Origin: Mesotaenium endlicherianum | Taxonomy: Eukaryota; Streptophyta; Zygnematophyceae; Zygnematales; Mesotaeniaceae | Assembly (NCBI GenBank): GCA_009602735.1 | Contig: WELA01006423.1 | Coordinates: forward strand, 147,658 to 211,657 | Length of the DNA: 64,000 nucleotides | Direction of reading: 5' to 3' | Shown: positions 33,609 to 44,337 of the stretch, piece after piece | Layout of the letters: each line of letters starts with the position of its first letter | How positions within the stretch are numbered: the stretch's first letter is position 1 | Position numbers and translations under genes: made by a program | The notes under the pieces: model-generated | Told to the model about the DNA's origin: nothing | Database searches by the model: none | What the model saw: only the letters and a program-made list of their open reading frames with translations

Positions 33609-34539
33609 TGTGACGTTTCTGCTTTTCGAGAGGATCTTTCCTCGGTATTCAAAGAATATTTAATTCATGTGGAAGGAAAATCTGTATACTTGTGGAAATT
33701 GACGAATACTCGAAAGAGCGAAAGTGAAAACTAACGTAGAATGTGTGCTTGTGAGAGTTGCATTCACAATGACTCTGCAGGTATTTATACCTGCACAACA
33801 TGAGGCACTGGAGTGCTTCGAGTCACCACCTAGGGCACTGGTTCATGTTCAACGAAAACGGTCGAAGGGACGTGTCCCATTCGGCCGAATGCTCGAAACG
33901 CGCAGTTGGCCGTTTGGAGACTTTTCGACAGTTTCCGAAAAACCGTTTCGCGCCAAACGGGCGTTTTCGCGTTGTCGCGACTTTCCGGAAAAGTCGCGAT
34001 TGATCGCGGAGTCGCGTACACATGCTTTCGTTATGAACCGGTAGATTAAAAAGCTACTTTGGCCAATCGGTTAGGGACGTTTCAAACGAAAGTCGCGGGT
34101 TCGAATCATCCGCTCGGATGTAAAGCGACTTTGCATATTTCGTTTCGTTTGACTTTACGATTGTTTGTTCGTATTAATGATACGACAGTTTCTTCGTATT
34201 ACGACTAGTCGTAATCTGAAATCTGTGATTGTCCATTATTCGTAATAATGACAATCAAAATAACTTAATCAAACAATGATTAATTAAATTATCATCTCAT
34301 AATTATTCAAAGTAACTTAATGAATACTTATGTCGTACTTTTGCGAAGTAGTCGAATTACGTTACGACGCTTTTTGCAATAGTATCTCGGTCGTTTCGCC
34401 AATCGACCGGGAATTGATCGGCACACGTGTGTGGCGAATAATTCAATGTGATGCAATCATTTATCAAATAACTTATGATAAATAGTATAACGTATTGGGA
34501 AAACGTCCCAAATACGCCTAAAAAGCTCAAATCGTTACA
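33609..34539 (-). repeat. 5' LTR of the minus-strand chromovirus
   Basis: 931 bp, the partner of 28457-29402. Immediately inside is the tRNA primer-binding site at 33596-33607, one base away, matching the initiator-Met type TGGTATCGGAGC. Confidence 0.95.
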
Positions 34540-34544
34540 CGGAA

Positions 34545-34870
34545 CGCATAGGAGCGCTTGCTCTCGTCTGCTACGGGCAGAACAGCGACTTACCGCGACC
34601 TTGATCCCAATCAATACTCAAAACTCTTACACTGCTAAATCCTGGATGCGAAAGATGTCCACACTGTAAGGGAGTCGCGGTAGTAGCCGATGGGGGGGAG
34701 AAAGATGTGAGGAAGAGGAGGAGGAAGAGGGGGTGGGGGGGGGTGTGGAAGGGAACTCATGGGTGCACCTCCAGGCCATCTGTGCCGAAGACGTCGTATC
34801 GGTGCTGCTGCTGTGCATTGTACAAAATGACGTACACTGCGTTGCACCTTTCGAAGTCACCGCAAAGTCA
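34545..34870. other. flank right of the chromovirus, nothing recognised
   Basis: Short mixed sequence with a G-rich run near 34,720-34,745. No gene is identified. Confidence 0.4.
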
Positions 34871-35650
34871 TCATCATTGGAGGACGTCGCTCCCCTACCA
34901 CCTCCCTCTTCTCCTTCTCCATCTTCTCCCTCTCCCTTGTTGCCTCCTCCCTGGCCTCCAGCGCCCCCTCCCTCTCTGGCCTCCTCTCCCTCTCTCTTGC
35001 AGTCTCTCCTCTTTCAGCACCTGCCTTTGCGCGCAAATTCCAACCAACAGGCTACCTCTCCCTCGCAAAACGTCACTTGTCCCTCTCCACTTCCACCTCC
35101 GGCGCCTCCTCTGCCGTCCCCAGCGTGGCCTTTCCTGCCGCCAGCTGTCGCTTTTCCTGCTCCACCTGCCCCCTCTACGCTCCAACTATTGCAATCTGGC
35201 AACAAATTTCCCCCACTTCCTCCTCCTCGCCTCATTGCGATCCCACTGGAGAGCCTCCCTCTTGCCCATGAGATTGGGAAGCGCCCGCTCCGCACTCGCC
35301 TTCACTCTCAGAAGCTTCCGCTGTTCCACCAGCTCCCCCGCCTTCCCTCTCCCCCGCCTTCATCCGCCGTCTGCACCCGCGGCTGACACCTGGCGCTCCT
35401 AGTCCACTCCCTCTCTCTCCTCCTCTGCCCCCTTTCTGGCCCTCTCCACCTCCTCCCTCCCTCTCTCTAGCCCCTGCCTGTCCCCTTCCAGCACTCCCTT
35501 CTCCTCACCCACTCTACTCCGCTTCGCCTCCAGCCCCTTCATCGCAACCTCCACAGCACAATGCTGAGCTGTCAGCCCCTCAGCCTCCGCCAGGCAGCTC
35601 TCGCGCTCCCTCCTGGCCTCCTCCCTCTCCTCCTTCGGAGCCACCTTAGC
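34870..35650 (-). pseudogene. possible decayed coiled-coil coding region
   Basis: The plus strand is almost all C/T, and the minus strand reads as Glu/Arg/Lys-rich helical sequence in several frames. At 35399-35644 the minus strand gives KEEREEARRERESC .. EVAMKGLEAKRSRVGEEKG, with heptad-like charge spacing. Near 34,900-35,020 another frame reads EREGALEAREEATREREKM. No single frame joins these and I see no splice borders. It is either a decayed coiled-coil gene or simple purine-rich DNA that happens to read as Glu/Arg. Confidence 0.25.
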
Positions 35651-38022
35651 CCGCTGACTCTAGTGCCACCTGGCGCCTCATTCAGCCACATTGCCACCAG
35701 CAGCCGCCAGCAAGCCCCACGCGCGCCTGCAATAGAAGCCCTTCAAATTTAATCTGTTAAACGTCAACCGTATGTGAATAGCGCAGTTGGCAACCCAAAG
35801 GCTCAAATAAGATGAATAATAAGCTAGCTCCATTCTGGTGGGCACCCATATGCTTCAGGAAAGAGAGCAACAATATGCAAAAAAGAATACGTGGTTGTGT
35901 ACTTATGTAGAGTGTCTAAGTTCAACCAAAAGAGGAATACAGTAACTATGTCACATTTATGAGAAAAAGTTAACAAAGTGTACTTGACGTTAGTTAACGT
36001 GCCACGAAGAACAATCAAGAGAGTATACTTGACGTTAATGCACCTAGCAAATTCTATACCGTCGTTCTAAACATTTGAGAAGATAAAGAATAGACGCTGG
36101 GACAACAGGGTTGCCTTCTTTTACTGAACATCATGCAGCCATTGAGGGCCAATTTTACTGCAGGCACAGGACAATCAACGGGTAAGTGCCTTATCGCACT
36201 CCATGCGCTGCTTTGTAAACGGTAGCAACCTTGAGCCTTGAGCTGGGACCTAATTGAGGAGGAATGGGCGGCATGCAGGAGACGAGTTATTCCAAGATGG
36301 CAAGATCCAGGGAGAACGTGATGCTGGAAATTCCAGAATCAGATAGTCAGCTTGTTGCAGCAGCTGCTGCTCCTGGAGCATGCATTGGGGTAAAAATCTA
36401 GTCGTCTAGCATGATGCTCACGATTGTGAAGACCGGGTGCAGTCATTGTCTGTCATTGTGAGTTCTTGCTATAGTTGCAGAAGTTGTGAATATGCAAATC
36501 GCAAACTTGTGCTAATTACGCATTGTAACGAAATCCTTGTCTCAAAGCGATCAGATTTGCAAGATGAACGTACAATTGTTGCATCAAAAGTTTGGCAGGA
36601 ATAACACCCGACCGTGGCTCGCAACAGGCTTGCAAAGTTGCGGATAAAGCTTGGATTATTTTTGCACTTCGTGCTCGTTTCTGGAAAGCTCACAGAATAG
36701 CTGTTTGTTATTAGCCACTCATTGTACGATTCAAAAGGGACAAGAATTTTGTAGCAACAGGCTGCACTCATCATTGTCATGAGGAAAGGCCTATAACGAT
36801 AGGCTACAGGGGGTTTCAGGCTATTGATTGTGGTCCGCATGCTGCTAGCATGCTCATCGTTTAGGCTTGCCTGACTTTCGAGCCTGGCTGGGTCAAGAGG
36901 TAATGCCAGGTGTCATCCCTATTTTTCTATGTAGATTGATTGAGCACCTCGGAAATGTTAAATTCTTGAAAGCGAGAGAGCCTAAACACTGGAGAAAATT
37001 GTGGGGTTCCCTTGCTTGTCTCACAGGACCCCTGTCCATCGTCTCAGACAAGCAGTTCTTCCTCTCAGGTGGAAATAATGTACCCATGGTCAGGTGCGAC
37101 TTTAAAAAATTCTTGCATATCGTAATCTTTAGTAATATCTAAATACAGGGGTAACTTAGCAAGACCTTGAAGTGATTAGTAATAGATGCATTTGAGCAAT
37201 TGCACACCTCGGTTGTAGCAAGGCTCTTGGCAATCCCTGAAGCTCCTCAACCAGCTCTTTCAAATGCAAGCAGTTTCTCCGTAATATTGGAGTACGGTAA
37301 AGATGAAGGGACAAAAGGTCGTACAATAACCCATACCTTGTCTCTCAAGACTTCGTGATGTCACCCATGCAGCCTGTCATTGTCCAGTAAACTCAAAATC
37401 ATTTGATGTGCTGGGCAGGCCACACATGGTGCACTCTACCTGGTCAGTAAAGCCCCGGTGCTGCTCATCCATGTCCATGTTGAAGTGATGAGTTTCTCAA
37501 ATATTTCAAAAACCTCGTTAATGGATGGACCCTTGCTGGAGCTGAGAGTCACAACTGCTCAACTTTAAGAGTGCAAGCAGGTTTGTATTTCAGTCAAGGG
37601 GAAACTGAACCCAAATCCTTCCTAAATCGTGCAAATTGCATTCGTCATTATCGACTCAAAACCGGACTTGCGTTGGGTTGAACGATGAGAAATCCTGCTA
37701 GAAAAAGTAGCCAAACAGAAATTAAGTAGCCGCTCTTGCCTGCCTTCACAGTTTGACCGCATGACACTTGGCAGTCTCAAAGAGACATCGCTAGTAACAC
37801 AGCGCTCCCCCCCTGTGGCTTGCTCACTTCACTCCAACGTCTCCAATGACGTCACAGCACTATCATTTGGGCACGGCTCTTCTGACAGCGAGCCCTCTCT
37901 GCAACATGGCAGGCACCTGCCGGCCTTGCGAGCTTGCGCTGCAGTCCCCTGCTGACACCAGTCAGCGCTTTGTCGTCCAATTCGGGGCTTGATGGCATAC
38001 TCAGCCGGCCACGCCAGGTGCG
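35650..38022. other. intergenic, no gene recognised
   Basis: Mixed-composition sequence. Short frames near 36,470-36,840 (minus) and 36,870-37,140 (plus) lack recognisable domains. The right edge is the GGTGT target site. Confidence 0.45.
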
Positions 38023-38027
38023 GGTGT

Positions 38028-38772
38028 TGTAATGAATCAGTATATTAGTAGATATAATATTCATTTAAATATAATAATTAATTTAGTCCAGCCTGCTGAA
38101 CTTTAGTTAGTAGTCAGTCTGCTGAACTTTAGTTAATAATCAGTCTGCTGGACTTTACATAATTATCAGTTTAATGACTCGGCCAAAAGCAGCAGGCTGA
38201 AGTCAACTTAAGTCAGCTTGCTGACACATTCTTTGACAGCCAGCTGACTTCCGTGCTCGGTAGCAGCGAACTGCCTTGATATGCATCTAAGTACCACCTG
38301 CTAGATGAATGGCCAGATGACATCCCCATGATGGATGGCTATTCGGGATGATGGGAGATGGCGGTGGATTTGGTTAACCGAGGTCCTACCAACGTGGTTA
38401 ACTCCCGGGTAGGCGGTGCCATCGCACTGACCGTTGAACAGTAAACTCATTCCATGTACATATGCTAGGCATTGCTCTCGAGTTCGGCATTCGGAAACGA
38501 GGCCAACTCTCTTGTACAGCTTACTGAGAGAACTCTGAATCCAAGGCGAGAAGCCATTGATACGCACTGTCTTCTAACCTTGCTTATGTATGAGTTTACT
38601 GATTTGCATCATTGATGCTAGTTTACTCGCATTTGACTTACGAGTATTATTCCCTGCTAGTGTATTGTCCTTTGCCGTTTAACTAGTTAACGGAAATACC
38701 ATAAAGATTACTTGCTGATATAAAGATCTTTATTAATTGTTAATCGCCTATTTGGTAAGTCGATTCATTTCA
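38028..38772 (+). repeat. 5' LTR of the whole-looking chromovirus
   Basis: 745 bp. It carries tandem copies of a roughly 25-bp unit (CAGTCTGCTGAACTTTAG) near 38085-38155, one copy more than the 3' LTR. A TATAAAGATCTTTATTA palindrome lies near its right end. Confidence 0.95.
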
Positions 38773-38773
38773 G

Positions 38774-38785
38774 TGGTATCGGAGC
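38774..38785 (+). promoter_or_regulatory. tRNA primer-binding site
   Basis: TGGTATCGGAGC lies one base after the 5' LTR. It is the initiator-Met tRNA type common in plant and algal LTR elements, and is identical in sequence and spacing to the site of the 28-34 kb element. Confidence 0.85.
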
Positions 38786-38806
38786 AGTTATCACAGTCTT
38801 CTTTGT

Positions 38807-40285
38807 ATGGTAAGGACAAGGTCTCAAACTAGCAACTCCCGAGACATGGAGAACCAGGATAACGAGAATGTCGAAAACCAGGCGGAAAGCCATGTAGCGG
38901 GAAACCGTACCTATTCGGAAGCAGTAGCGGATACTGCAGCTAGGGAGGCAGCAGATGAGGCAGCTGCTATTGCCTCAGTCGCAGCTCAGCAAGCTGAGGA
39001 GGAGATAGCCAGACTAGAAGCTGAACAAGTAGCAAAGGCCGCTGAAGATATACAAAGGAGGGAAGGACAGCCAGCTGACGAGCGCACTGTTGAAGAACTT
39101 ATGGCATCAAGGGCCAATGTTCTGAACCCACCTCCTGCCGTACAACTCAATGTACCCCTAGGTCAAATACGTGACCGGCTGAATGCGGCAGGAATTGCTG
39201 CTGCAGGAGCAAGAGGGATTGTTGAGGACACTACTCAGCGAGTAGATGCCAATGCTGCTGCTGCATTTGCTAATCTACCACCCCAAAATGTAGACTTGGG
39301 AGCATTGTTCGTTCAGATGCAGTCGCAAATGGCGACCATGTATCAGTCCCAGCAGGAGGACAAAAGAATCATAATGTCCCTACTCCGGGACAGAGACCAA
39401 CTGGGGTCTCACACCACTAGTGGTGGTGGCCGAGGGCCTAGTAAGCCCAAGCCGAAACCTCCCCAGGACTATGATCCTGAGGGAAACAGAAAATATTACC
39501 TGATCAAGTTTCTCGCGGATGTTGAGCAGTGGCTGGAGAACTACCCAGAACTGCAAGATTACGAGAAGGTCAGGCACACCGGTGCGCTACTGAAAGGCAG
39601 TGCCGCAGACTGGTGGCTTTACTGGAAGGAAGAGCGTAAGGCTCGGCAACTCGGTGACCCTACGTGGGTAGAGTTTGTCGAGAAGTTGCATGAGAAGTTT
39701 GATGTCATCAACCAGCAGGAGAAAGCTATCTATGCGATGATCTCCCTGACACTGAAGCAGACCACTTCAGTTGCTGAGTTTGCTCAAAAGTTCCAAGAGA
39801 ACATGATGAAGCAGCCTGATTTGCCAGAACGGTATAGGATAGCATACTTCAGGTATGGCTTGAAATCCGAGGTCTCTGGTCATTTTGCTGAGAAAAAGTA
39901 TGAGAAACTGGCTGACTTGATCCAGGATGCTGACGCCTGGGATCAGCAGCAGTTCAATCACAAGCGCCAGAGTAACGCTTTGGTGTCTAAGATTGTCAAA
40001 AAGCCCCACGGTTCCTACAATGCAGTTGAAGGAGACCAGGCTGAGGATAATCAGGGTGATGAATATGAGTATGAGTACAATGCTATTCAGTCTAGAGGTA
40101 GAGGTGGTCCCTCTCGAGGTGGCTATGGAAGGGGTGGTGGTAGGACTAAGCCGAGACCAGCCTCAGCAAAATCTACTTGCTACCATTGTCAGCAGAAAGG
40201 CCACTACAGAGAACAGTGTCCGGTCAAGCACCTGCCTAAGGTCGAGAGAAAAGACCAGCCTTTAAAAGACAGCAACAGTCAGTAA
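38807..40285 (+). CDS. gag: Gag of the whole-looking chromovirus
   Basis: 492 residues, starting at the first ATG after the primer-binding site. The N-terminal 130 residues are Ala/Glu-rich and helical. Residues of about 220-390 are the capsid-like retrotransposon gag domain ([47 protein letters not shown]). A Gly/Arg-rich stretch ([17 protein letters not shown]) then leads to one zinc knuckle, [14 protein letters not shown]. Gag assembles the particle that packages element RNA. It is followed by pol in a different frame, as is usual for the family. Confidence 0.9.
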   Translation: MVRTRSQTSNSRDMENQDNENVENQAESHVAGNRTYSEAVADTAAREAADEAAAIASVAAQQAEEEIARLEAEQVAKAAEDIQRREGQPADERTVEELMASRANVLNPPPAVQLNVPLGQIRDRLNAAGIAAAGARGIVEDTTQRVDANAAAAFANLPPQNVDLGALFVQMQSQMATMYQSQQEDKRIIMSLLRDRDQLGSHTTSGGGRGPSKPKPKPPQDYDPEGNRKYYLIKFLADVEQWLENYPELQDYEKVRHTGALLKGSAADWWLYWKEERKARQLGDPTWVEFVEKLHEKFDVINQQEKAIYAMISLTLKQTTSVAEFAQKFQENMMKQPDLPERYRIAYFRYGLKSEVSGHFAEKKYEKLADLIQDADAWDQQQFNHKRQSNALVSKIVKKPHGSYNAVEGDQAEDNQGDEYEYEYNAIQSRGRGGPSRGGYGRGGGRTKPRPASAKSTCYHCQQKGHYREQCPVKHLPKVERKDQPLKDSNSQ

Positions 40286-40301
40286 TCCAGTCTACTGACT
40301 G
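40261..40301 (+). promoter_or_regulatory. candidate programmed -1 frameshift signal between gag and pol
   Basis: A slippery heptamer TTTAAAA (read U UUA AAA in the gag frame) lies at 40261-40267. After an 8-base spacer comes a perfect 7-bp stem, CAGTCAG 40276-40282 with CTGACTG 40295-40301, around a 12-base loop. Pol is in the -1 frame relative to gag and is open through this point. Slippery site, spacer and stem match the known -1 frameshift layout used by many retroelements to set the Gag:Pol ratio. The function is inferred. Confidence 0.6.
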
Positions 40302-40353
40302 TGAGGATGCTAGAGATAGTGAGTCGTCACTAGCTGCCCTCGTAGCAGGTATT

Positions 40354-43300
40354 ATGGGTCCTGCTGAACTGGATTCACTATGCATGCCTGACAACCAGAT
40401 AAAGGAGACCATCAGCAATATAGACGTCCAGAGAGTGCACACTCTGGATGCTCTTGTTCCACCTGATGTCCAACATTTCTTTGCTACGTCAGGAGAACAA
40501 TGCGAAAGTCAGGAAAAGACAGTCCCCCCTATCCTACTGCATTGCATGATTGCAGGTAGGAAGGTGAGGGCATTTGTTGACGGAGGGGCGTCACATACTT
40601 TTATCCACAAGGACTTAGTTAAGCGGCTAAGGCTGCCTACTGTCACCCAAGGGAATAGAAAAATATTCCTTGGAGATGCCTCAAGTATCCCGGGAGGAGT
40701 TATAACCAAGCCTATTGAGGTCCAGTTAGGTTCTGGCATTGCAGTTCTAACTGAAACGCTTACATTTGAGGTACTCAACACTGGCTTTTATGATCTCGTG
40801 CTAGGCAGGTCCTGGCTTAATAGACATCAAGCTGAAGTGTGTTGGAGCAGAGGTACAGTTAAAGTGAGAGGAGCCAGTGATGGGCAGACTGACTTGGCAC
40901 CCACCAGTGCTCTTCCTCTTGTCCTGTGTGGATGGCAAATGAAGGAAAAGAAGAGGCTTCCAGAAGGATGCAAGTTGCTGAATGCAATGGAGTTCGTCAA
41001 AAGCTGGAACCAGAAGGAAGACAGAATGTTCTGTCTGCTGCTAAGAGAGGTACCTCCTCAACCTGAAGAAGTGGTTGAGAAAAAGGTACACCCTCCGGAA
41101 CACCCTACTGCTGCAAACATTGTTGCTCAGTACACGGATGTGTTTAATATGCCTCCAGGACTACCCCCTAAGCGGGAAGTAGATCATAGGATTGATTTAT
41201 TACCTGGTAGCCAGCCACCCTGGCAACGCACGTATGGCTTGTCTTATTTGGAGAGTGAGGAGTTGAAAACACAGATTGCAGAGCTGGAGGAAAATGGTTA
41301 CATTTCTCCCAGTAAATCACCGTACGGCGCACCTATCCTATTTGTTAAGAAAAAGGATGGCAGTATGCGGATGTGTGTGGATTACAGAGCCCTGAACAGA
41401 ATTACAGTAAAGAACAAGTATGCTTTACCCAGAATCGAGGACTTGCTTGATACCCTGTCTGGCGCTAAGGTGTTCAGTAAGATAGATCTCAAGAGTGGTT
41501 ATCATCAAATCAGAATTGCTGAGGGGGATGAACACAAGACTGCTTTCCGCACACGTTATGGACACTATGAGTTCAACGTGATGCCATTTGGACTGACTAA
41601 TGCTCCTGCTACCTTTATGGGTGCTATGAATGACATTTTCAGACCTTATTTGGATAAGTTTGTGCAAGTTTTCCTGGATGATATTTTAATTTTCTCTAAA
41701 GATGAAGCTCAGCACACTGAACACTTAAAGAAAGTGCTGGACACTCTGCGGAAAAATCACTTGTATGCTAAAATGAGCAAGTGTGATTTCTTTAAGGAAA
41801 GTATTGAATTCTTAGGCCACGTTGTCAGTAAAGAGGGCATCAGTGTGGATCCTAAGAAAGTCCAGACCATAAGGGACTGGCCAGTACCACAGTCTGTCTC
41901 TGAAGTTAGATCCTTCCTCGGGTTGGCTAACTACTATAGGAGATTTATTGAGAATTATTCCACAAAGGCCAGTAAACTGACTGACCTTACTAAGAAAGAC
42001 ATCGGGTATGTGTGGGGGGAAGAGCAGCAGGCTGCCTTCCAGACCCTTAAAGATGCCCTTTGTTCTGCCCCAGTGCTAGCCGTGTATGACCCCAGCAAAC
42101 CGGTGCAGGTGGTTACTGATGCCTCTGATTTTGCCATGGGTGCTATTTTGTTGCAGCCTGCTGACAAAACCACAAAGGATGGTAAGGTACGGCAGGAGTG
42201 GCATCCTGTGTTGTATGAGTCTATGAAATTTAATCCAGCGGAGATTAATTACTCAGTGCATGATAAAGAGCTGCTAGCTATCATTCATGTACTCAAACAG
42301 TGGAGAGCATACTTACATGGTAAAGCTTTTAAGGTGATTACAGATCATCTAGCTCTGACCCACTTTCAGAAGAAGTCCAAGCTGTCGAGGAGGGAGAACC
42401 GCTGGAGCCAGATGCTGGAGCAGTTCCAAGTCCAGATCGACTACAAACCAGGGAAGTTGAATCCTGCTGATGCACTCTCTAGAAGACCTGACTTGCAAGA
42501 AAGGAACTTTAGTCAGCATGCTGTAGATAAAGTCCTGTGTGCACTCACTTCACTAAAGGTGAAAAAGTCCTTCCTTGAACAACTTAGGAAAGCCTACCTT
42601 TCTGACCCAACATTTGAGCCCAGCCCCACTACTGGTATGTGTCGTGCTACCGCACTCGGGTATAAGCTCAAGGGAGGGGTCTGGGTGTCTGAAACCACTT
42701 CAGGCAGGCTGAAGCTGGTCATTCCTAATAATTTGGAAATAAGGTCTCTCTTACTGAGTCAAGCTCATGACAGTCTCCTGGGTGGACATTTGGGGCAGGC
42801 CAAAACTGTTGGCAAACTGGCAAAACATTATCATTGGGAGGGGTTACCCCGGGAGGTCTTGAAATATGTCAAGTCCTGTGACCAGTGTCAGAGAAATAAG
42901 TCTCGGCACACACCACCCGGAGGTCTCTTGCAACCGCTACCCATCCCAGCGGGACGCTGGGAAACTATATCCATGGACTGGGTGGTCTCACTACCAAGAA
43001 CTGCCAACGGGCATGATTCAATACTGGTAGTCGTGGATAAACTGACAAAAATGGTCATTTTTATCCCCACAACTGTCAAAGTGACTGCACTCGGAACGGC
43101 GAGACAGTTTTACAACCATGTAGTATGCCAACATGGGCTCCCTTCTAATATCATCTCAGACAGAGACTCCAAATTCACCTCTAAGTTCTGGAGAGCTTTA
43201 ATGGGGTTAATGGGAGTCAAACAGCTGCTCAGCACAGCAAACCACCCTCAGACTGATGGGCAGACTGAAAGAACTAACCGAGTTCTGCAGGAGGTGCTGA

Positions 43301-44070
43301 GAGCATATATTAACCAAAAACAAGATAATTGGGATGACCTGTTGCCTCAAATTCAGTTTGCGGTCAACAGTGCGGTGCACGCGTCAACGGGCAAAACTCC
43401 TTTTGAACTCAGCCTGGGTAGAGTCCCTAAGTCTCCTCTAGATGTGCTAGGGGAATCTTTAACTCACCCTGAAGGGATTGACAACCCGGTCTCCCTCCAG
43501 TTAACTCAGGAGTTTGCTGACACCCTGTCAGAAGTCCAACGAAACTTGCACACGGCCCAAGAAAACCAACAAAAATACGCTAATCAACACCGTCGGGAAC
43601 TGACATTTTCCAAGGGGGATTTAGTCAAACTGCATTCTCAGCACCTGTACCTCCCTGGTGTGGTCAAGAAAAAGCTTGGCCCTGTCTGGGTCGGTCCATA
43701 TTCGGTGGTCCGTCGTGTCGGTCAGAATGCTTACAAACTGAACATGTCAGCTGAATACAAGGGGCACCCGGTCTTTAATGTCTCCTTCCTGGAACCGTAC
43801 ATCAAAGGTGATACACTGTTCACAGGTCGGTTCCCTGTCCAACCGGGACCGGTCCCCGCTGTCCGGGACGGCGACCCTGAGGAATATGAGGTCGATGAGA
43901 TTTTAGACGCTCGCTCGGTCCGTCGATCGTCTAAATATGTCATGAAATACCTCATTCGATGGAAGGGTTACGATGCCTCTGGGGACACTTGGGAGTTTAA
44001 GGACCACTTGACCAATGCCAAAGGGGCGTTGACACGGTTCCACCTTCGGGCCGCTGGAGTCCCTCCATAA
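40354..44070 (+). CDS. pol: Pol polyprotein of the whole-looking chromovirus
   Basis: 1,238 residues from ATG 40354, although translation may enter upstream from gag. Domains run in order. The aspartic protease has [14 protein letters not shown] with [12 protein letters not shown] has [37 protein letters not shown] and catalytic [10 protein letters not shown]. RNase H has [26 protein letters not shown] and [10 protein letters not shown]. Integrase has the HHCC domain ([21 protein letters not shown]) and D-D-E residues in [20 protein letters not shown] and [14 protein letters not shown]-type barrel ([15 protein letters not shown]) and a chromodomain ([30 protein letters not shown]) close it. 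This is the full chromovirus set in the usual order and length. Confidence 0.95.
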   Translation: MGPAELDSLCMPDNQIKETISNIDVQRVHTLDALVPPDVQHFFATSGEQCESQEKTVPPILLHCMIAGRKVRAFVDGGASHTFIHKDLVKRLRLPTVTQGNRKIFLGDASSIPGGVITKPIEVQLGSGIAVLTETLTFEVLNTGFYDLVLGRSWLNRHQAEVCWSRGTVKVRGASDGQTDLAPTSALPLVLCGWQMKEKKRLPEGCKLLNAMEFVKSWNQKEDRMFCLLLREVPPQPEEVVEKKVHPPEHPTAANIVAQYTDVFNMPPGLPPKREVDHRIDLLPGSQPPWQRTYGLSYLESEELKTQIAELEENGYISPSKSPYGAPILFVKKKDGSMRMCVDYRALNRITVKNKYALPRIEDLLDTLSGAKVFSKIDLKSGYHQIRIAEGDEHKTAFRTRYGHYEFNVMPFGLTNAPATFMGAMNDIFRPYLDKFVQVFLDDILIFSKDEAQHTEHLKKVLDTLRKNHLYAKMSKCDFFKESIEFLGHVVSKEGISVDPKKVQTIRDWPVPQSVSEVRSFLGLANYYRRFIENYSTKASKLTDLTKKDIGYVWGEEQQAAFQTLKDALCSAPVLAVYDPSKPVQVVTDASDFAMGAILLQPADKTTKDGKVRQEWHPVLYESMKFNPAEINYSVHDKELLAIIHVLKQWRAYLHGKAFKVITDHLALTHFQKKSKLSRRENRWSQMLEQFQVQIDYKPGKLNPADALSRRPDLQERNFSQHAVDKVLCALTSLKVKKSFLEQLRKAYLSDPTFEPSPTTGMCRATALGYKLKGGVWVSETTSGRLKLVIPNNLEIRSLLLSQAHDSLLGGHLGQAKTVGKLAKHYHWEGLPREVLKYVKSCDQCQRNKSRHTPPGGLLQPLPIPAGRWETISMDWVVSLPRTANGHDSILVVVDKLTKMVIFIPTTVKVTALGTARQFYNHVVCQHGLPSNIISDRDSKFTSKFWRALMGLMGVKQLLSTANHPQTDGQTERTNRVLQEVLRAYINQKQDNWDDLLPQIQFAVNSAVHASTGKTPFELSLGRVPKSPLDVLGESLTHPEGIDNPVSLQLTQEFADTLSEVQRNLHTAQENQQKYANQHRRELTFSKGDLVKLHSQHLYLPGVVKKKLGPVWVGPYSVVRRVGQNAYKLNMSAEYKGHPVFNVSFLEPYIKGDTLFTGRFPVQPGPVPAVRDGDPEEYEVDEILDARSVRRSSKYVMKYLIRWKGYDASGDTWEFKDHLTNAKGALTRFHLRAAGVPP

Positions 44071-44337
44071 CTGTCATTTCAGTTGACACGGGAAGGTGAC
44101 AGGCGGTCCTGTCTCCATTTAAGTTGGAGGGGAAAATATATGACAGTTAGTGAGCGAGAGCGATAAAAACACACTCATACGTTTATGTGTAGCGCATCGC
44201 AACTACGTCAACTTTTAGCAATCATCCTGTAAGGTAAACAGCAGCGAAGCCACTATACTAAATACTAACATACTTCCTGCAATCCCTATGACAAAGGTCC
44301 ATATCCTACTAACTTGTGCCCTGGTTACATGTGCAGG

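Larger units (their letters stand above)
28457..34539 (-). mobile_element. young Ty3/gypsy chromovirus fossil, minus strand
   Basis: Direct LTRs (28457-29402 and 33609-34539) bound a minus-strand interior. The 5-bp direct duplication CGGAA lies at 28452-28456 and 34540-34544. Both LTRs start and end with TG..CA. A primer-binding site (minus strand TGGTATCGGAGC, 33596-33607) sits one base inside the 5' LTR, and a purine tract abuts the 3' LTR (29403-29413). The interior encodes a gag-like region, a protease trace, RT, RNase H, integrase and a chromodomain. The element is broken, with several breaks. The LTRs differ by about a dozen substitutions and three small indels over some 930 bp (about 1.2 percent), so insertion was recent. 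Confidence 0.93.

Noticed and set aside
36469-37142. Short frames in 36.5-37.1 kb as a gene
   Set aside because: Frames on both strands are short, without recognised motifs or consistent splice borders.
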